Source: DASYRM01 sp035646375 (GTDB lineage Bacteria; Acidobacteriota; Vicinamibacteria; Vicinamibacterales; UBA2999). Taken from it: 10,201 bases of DNA. The stretch is taken from contig DASRPM010000211.1 in NCBI GenBank assembly GCA_035646375.1, forward strand, positions 1 through 10,201. The letters are read 5' to 3'. Position 1 is the stretch's first letter; each line of letters begins with the position of its first letter. The position numbers and the translations under genes were made by a program. Shown here in pieces: positions 5,833 to 10,201 of the stretch. Below the pieces are notes generated by a model. That model was not told where the DNA came from, did not search any database, and saw only the letters and a list, made by a program, of their open reading frames with translations.

Positions 5833-7556
5833 TCCACTTCGCTCGCCTGTACGCGGCGCTCGACGGCACCAACGCCACGAGCGCCAAGGTCGATGCGATG
5901 GCTCGCTACTTCGCGGAGACCCCGGCGGCCGACGCGGCGTGGGCCGCCTACTTCCTCACCGGACGCCGCCTCACGAGGCTCGTGCCGCATCGTGCGATTG
6001 GCCGCTGGACCCTGGCGATCACCGGCCTCGAGGAGTGGCTGCTCGGCGAGTGCTACGCAGTGGTCGGCGACGGCGCCGAGACCGCGGCCCTCGTCCTCGA
6101 CGCCATTCCGTCGCAGCCGGCGGCGCCGCTCAGCCTCGCCGAGTGGCTCGAGCAGCGCATCCTGCCGCTGCGCCACGCCGTGCCGGAGCGTCAGCAGCAG
6201 GAGGTACTCGGATGGACTCGCGAGCTCGATCGGTGGGAGCGGTTCACGCTGTTCAAGGTGCTCAGCGGCGAGTTCCGCACCGGCGTGTCGCAGACGCTCG
6301 TCGTCCGCGCGCTCGCGCAAGCCGCGTCGCTGCCGCCGGAGGTCGTGGCGGCCCGCCTCACCGGCGACTGGACGCCCAGTGCCGCGTGGTATCGCTCGGT
6401 CGTGACGACGGACGTGACCGACGCCGATCGGTCGCGTCCCTACCCGTTCTTCCTTGCCTCACCGCTGGACGAGGCCGTCAGAGGTGCTGCCGCTCTGGAG
6501 CAGTCGGTCGGCGACCGACAGGAGTGGCAGGTCGAGTGGAAGTGGGACGGCATCCGCGCCCAGCTGATCGTCCGTGAAGGTCACGTCTTCTTGTGGTCGC
6601 GCGGCGAAGACGCGATCACCGAGCGCTTTCCTGAAGTGGCAACCGCCGCCCGCGATCTCGCTGACGGAACCGTCCTCGACGGCGAGATTCTGGCGTTCCG
6701 CGATGGCGCCCCACTTTCCTTCGCCGCCCTGCAGCAGCGGATCGGCCGCCGGCTGCACGTTCAGCGCAAGGCGCGGGACGTGCCGGTCGTGTTCATGGCG
6801 TATGACCTGCTCGAGCACGGCGGCGCCGACATCCGTATGCTGCCGTTGAGCGAACGGCGCACCCGGCTCGAGACCGTGGTCGGGCGGCTGCCTGCCGCAG
6901 GGCCAGTGGCACCGGTCGCGCACGGCCGGCTGCCGTTCGACGACGACGTGCCGCCCGCCTCCGGCGTCGGGGCACACGACGCGCCGATCCAGCTCTCGAC
7001 GGCGCTCGACGGCACGTGGGCCGAGCTGGCGGCCTTGCGCGACAGCTCGCGCAGCCGCAGCGTCGAGGGGCTGATGATCAAGCGCCTCTCGTCGCCGTAC
7101 GGCGTCGGGCGGAAGCGGGGCGACTGGTGGAAGTGGAAGATCGCGCCGCACACCGTCGACGCCGTGCTCATCTACGCGCAGCCGGGGTCTGGCAAGCGGG
7201 CGAGCCTGCTCACAGACTACACGTTCGGACTGTGGGACCGCGGCGAGCTCGTTCCCGTCGCCAAGGCGTATTCGGGTCTGACCAACGACGAGATTGCGGA
7301 AATGGATCGCTGGATCCGCCGCCACACGGTGGAACGGTTCGGCCCGGTGCGCCATGTCGAGCCGGCGCACGTCTTCGAGCTCGGGTTCGAGGCGATCGCG
7401 CGCTCGTCGCGCCACCGCTCCGGAATCGCCGTGCGCTTTCCGCGCATGCTGCGCTGGCGGCGAGACAAAACGCCGGCGGAGGCGGATACGCTGGAGACGT
7501 TAAGAACGATGATCTACCCGAGCAGCCGCGAGAGAATCCGCTCCAGCTCACGCTGA
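5829..7556 (+). CDS. ATP-dependent DNA ligase, bacterial exonuclease-associated type
   Basis: 575 residues. About 1-200 is the N-terminal DNA-binding domain (F-K-V-L-S-G-E-F-R-T-G-V near 142-153). The nucleotidyltransferase domain carries motif I E-W-K238-W-D-G-I-R with the AMP-accepting lysine, S-R-G-E-D-A-I-T-E-R-F-P-E at 257-269, motif III-like V-L-D-G-E-I-L-A-F at 282-290, motif IV S-V-E-G-L-M-I-K-R at 411-419 and motif V W-W-K-W-K at 433-437. An OB-fold ends near 555. It seals DNA nicks with ATP. The type (TIGR04120-like) is distinct from NAD-dependent LigA, which is the replicative enzyme in nearly all bacteria, so a repair role with the coupled exonuclease is likely. An extra stretch at about 352-388, rich in Pro/Ala/Gly, appears inserted between motif blocks. 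The last 14 residues are basic and Ser/Arg-rich, and their codons overlap the 3' end of the convergent MarR gene. ATG 5829 overlaps the exonuclease stop. Confidence 0.94.
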   Translation: MIHFARLYAALDGTNATSAKVDAMARYFAETPAADAAWAAYFLTGRRLTRLVPHRAIGRWTLAITGLEEWLLGECYAVVGDGAETAALVLDAIPSQPAAPLSLAEWLEQRILPLRHAVPERQQQEVLGWTRELDRWERFTLFKVLSGEFRTGVSQTLVVRALAQAASLPPEVVAARLTGDWTPSAAWYRSVVTTDVTDADRSRPYPFFLASPLDEAVRGAAALEQSVGDRQEWQVEWKWDGIRAQLIVREGHVFLWSRGEDAITERFPEVATAARDLADGTVLDGEILAFRDGAPLSFAALQQRIGRRLHVQRKARDVPVVFMAYDLLEHGGADIRMLPLSERRTRLETVVGRLPAAGPVAPVAHGRLPFDDDVPPASGVGAHDAPIQLSTALDGTWAELAALRDSSRSRSVEGLMIKRLSSPYGVGRKRGDWWKWKIAPHTVDAVLIYAQPGSGKRASLLTDYTFGLWDRGELVPVAKAYSGLTNDEIAEMDRWIRRHTVERFGPVRHVEPAHVFELGFEAIARSSRHRSGIAVRFPRMLRWRRDKTPAEADTLETLRTMIYPSSRERIRSSSR

Positions 7557-7933
7557 TCGCGGGCGGACAGCCGGCTGATGGCTGGCGGCGGCGTAGACAT
7601 CCGGACAATGAGCTCGGCGCGGAGTCGCGCACCGGTGGGTGTGAGATCGAGCACCTTCACGCGCCGGTCAACCGTCCCCGGCACGCGGCGGACGAGCCCT
7701 CGCGACTCCAGCCGGTCCACGAGCCCCGTCACGTTGGAGGCGTCGCACGACAGCGTGGCGGCCAGCTGTTTCATCGGCACCGGACGGCCAGGCTGGATGA
7801 GATGGAGCACATGGCACTGCGCGGGCGACAGCTCGAGCGCGGCCGCCAGCACCGGCAGCTGTCCCCGCTGCGACAGCATCAACTCGAGCAGCAGCTCCCA
7901 GGCGCCGCACGCCTCGGCCTTCCCGCGCTTCAT
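7514..7933 (-). CDS. MarR-family transcriptional regulator
   Basis: 139 residues, normal for MarR. A winged helix-turn-helix lies at about 53-101: P-M-K-Q-L-A-A-T-L, then the recognition helix with S-N-V-T-G-L-V-D-R-L-E-S-R-G-L-V, and the wing D-R-R-V-K-V-L-D-L-T-P-T-G with the family-typical D-x-R motif. Flanking helices at 11-35 and 110-139 would form the dimer interface. It binds palindromic operators as a dimer and is usually released by small phenolic or oxidant ligands. Cysteines C9, C40 and C63 are present, C63 beside the recognition helix, but nothing shows redox sensing. ATG 7933 has a GAGGG close upstream and a TACAAT 8 bases away. It diverges from lon across 66 bases holding a 35-bp dyad, so it probably regulates itself and perhaps lon. 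Its last 14 codons are antisense to the ligase tail. Confidence 0.92.
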   Translation of the reverse strand: MKRGKAEACGAWELLLELMLSQRGQLPVLAAALELSPAQCHVLHLIQPGRPVPMKQLAATLSCDASNVTGLVDRLESRGLVRRVPGTVDRRVKVLDLTPTGARLRAELIVRMSTPPPAISRLSARDQRELERILSRLLG

Positions 7934-7941
7934 GCGCCCTC

Positions 7942-7947
7942 ATTGTA
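7942..7947 (-). promoter_or_regulatory. Likely -10 box of the MarR gene (TACAAT)
   Basis: On the minus strand TACAAT matches TATAAT at five of six positions and ends 8 bases before the MarR ATG. A standard -35 is not clear at 17-bp spacing. The box touches the left arm of the dyad at 7946-7980, so a bound repressor would cover it. Confidence 0.45.
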
Positions 7948-7980
7948 GTTGATATCCACAATCATTGACATCCTCAACTA
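7946..7980. promoter_or_regulatory. Candidate MarR operator: 35-bp dyad with two 13-bp repeats
   Basis: TAGTTGA (7946-7952) and TCAACTA (7974-7980) are perfect inverted arms. Within them TTGATATCCACAA (7949-7961) and TTGACATCCTCAA (7965-7977) agree at 11 of 13 positions with a 16-bp offset, and each is roughly palindromic (TTG...CAA). This AT-richer block in a GC-rich genome lies between the divergent MarR and lon genes and overlaps both predicted promoters. MarR proteins commonly bind such sites next to their own gene. Confidence 0.65.
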
Positions 7981-7993
7981 TTGCGCGTAACGT
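7965..7993 (+). promoter_or_regulatory. Candidate lon promoter (TTGACA, 17 bp, TAACGT)
   Basis: A perfect -35 TTGACA at 7965-7970 is followed after 17 bases by TAACGT at 7988-7993, a weak TANNNT -10. The predicted transcription start falls at about 8000, the A of the lon ATG. The -35 is part of the second 13-mer of the candidate operator. Confidence 0.5.
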
Positions 7994-7999
7994 GGGCCC

Positions 8000-10201
<2,202 letters not shown>

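Overview
This is a compact, very GC-rich bacterial window with nine protein genes, two of them cut by the window edges. No RNA gene, insertion sequence, prophage or CRISPR array is visible, and no gap between genes exceeds about 120 bases. The best guess at host is a soil-type Acidobacteriota, perhaps class Vicinamibacteria. That rests on the secreted VWFA-related protein of the type expanded in that phylum, on G/C-biased third codon positions, and on the mix of a tannase-family esterase, a tyrosinase and a DNA ligase-associated nuclease. It is an inference, not a phylogeny.

Left part (1-2753). On the minus strand lie a secreted VWA-domain protein (686-1627) and, 49 bases downstream, the first 212 codons of a secreted tannase/feruloyl-esterase-family protein that runs off the left edge. 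Divergent to them is a secreted protein with an NTF2-like look and no known function (1749-2669). Its 3' end meets the 3' end of the next gene across an unusual pair of inverted heptamer arrays (2662-2749).

Middle (2754-4833). A tyrosinase (minus strand, 2754-3983) has all six copper histidines, a fungal-type Cys-x-His pair and a His-rich segment in its tail. Divergent from it is an RsuA/RluB-type pseudouridine synthase (4056-4796).

Right part (4834-10201). A metallo-beta-lactamase/beta-CASP exonuclease (4834-5832) and an ATP-dependent DNA ligase (5829-7556) overlap by ATGA. They form half of the four-gene ligase-associated DNA processing cluster known in other bacteria; the helicase and phosphoesterase partners are not next to them here. 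The ligase 3' end overlaps a convergent MarR-family regulator (7514-7933). That regulator is divergent from a lon protease gene (8000 to the right edge). The 66-base MarR/lon gap holds a 35-bp dyad made of two near-identical 13-mers, one of which contains a perfect TTGACA, so MarR control of itself and of lon is a reasonable hypothesis.

Two cross-cutting signals stand out. Four starts without a convincing Shine-Dalgarno have a TANNNT hexamer 6-8 bases before the ATG, which suggests leaderless transcripts, whereas two GTG-start genes have strong GGAGG sites. The inverted heptamer arrays between two convergent genes are the least explained structure in the window.
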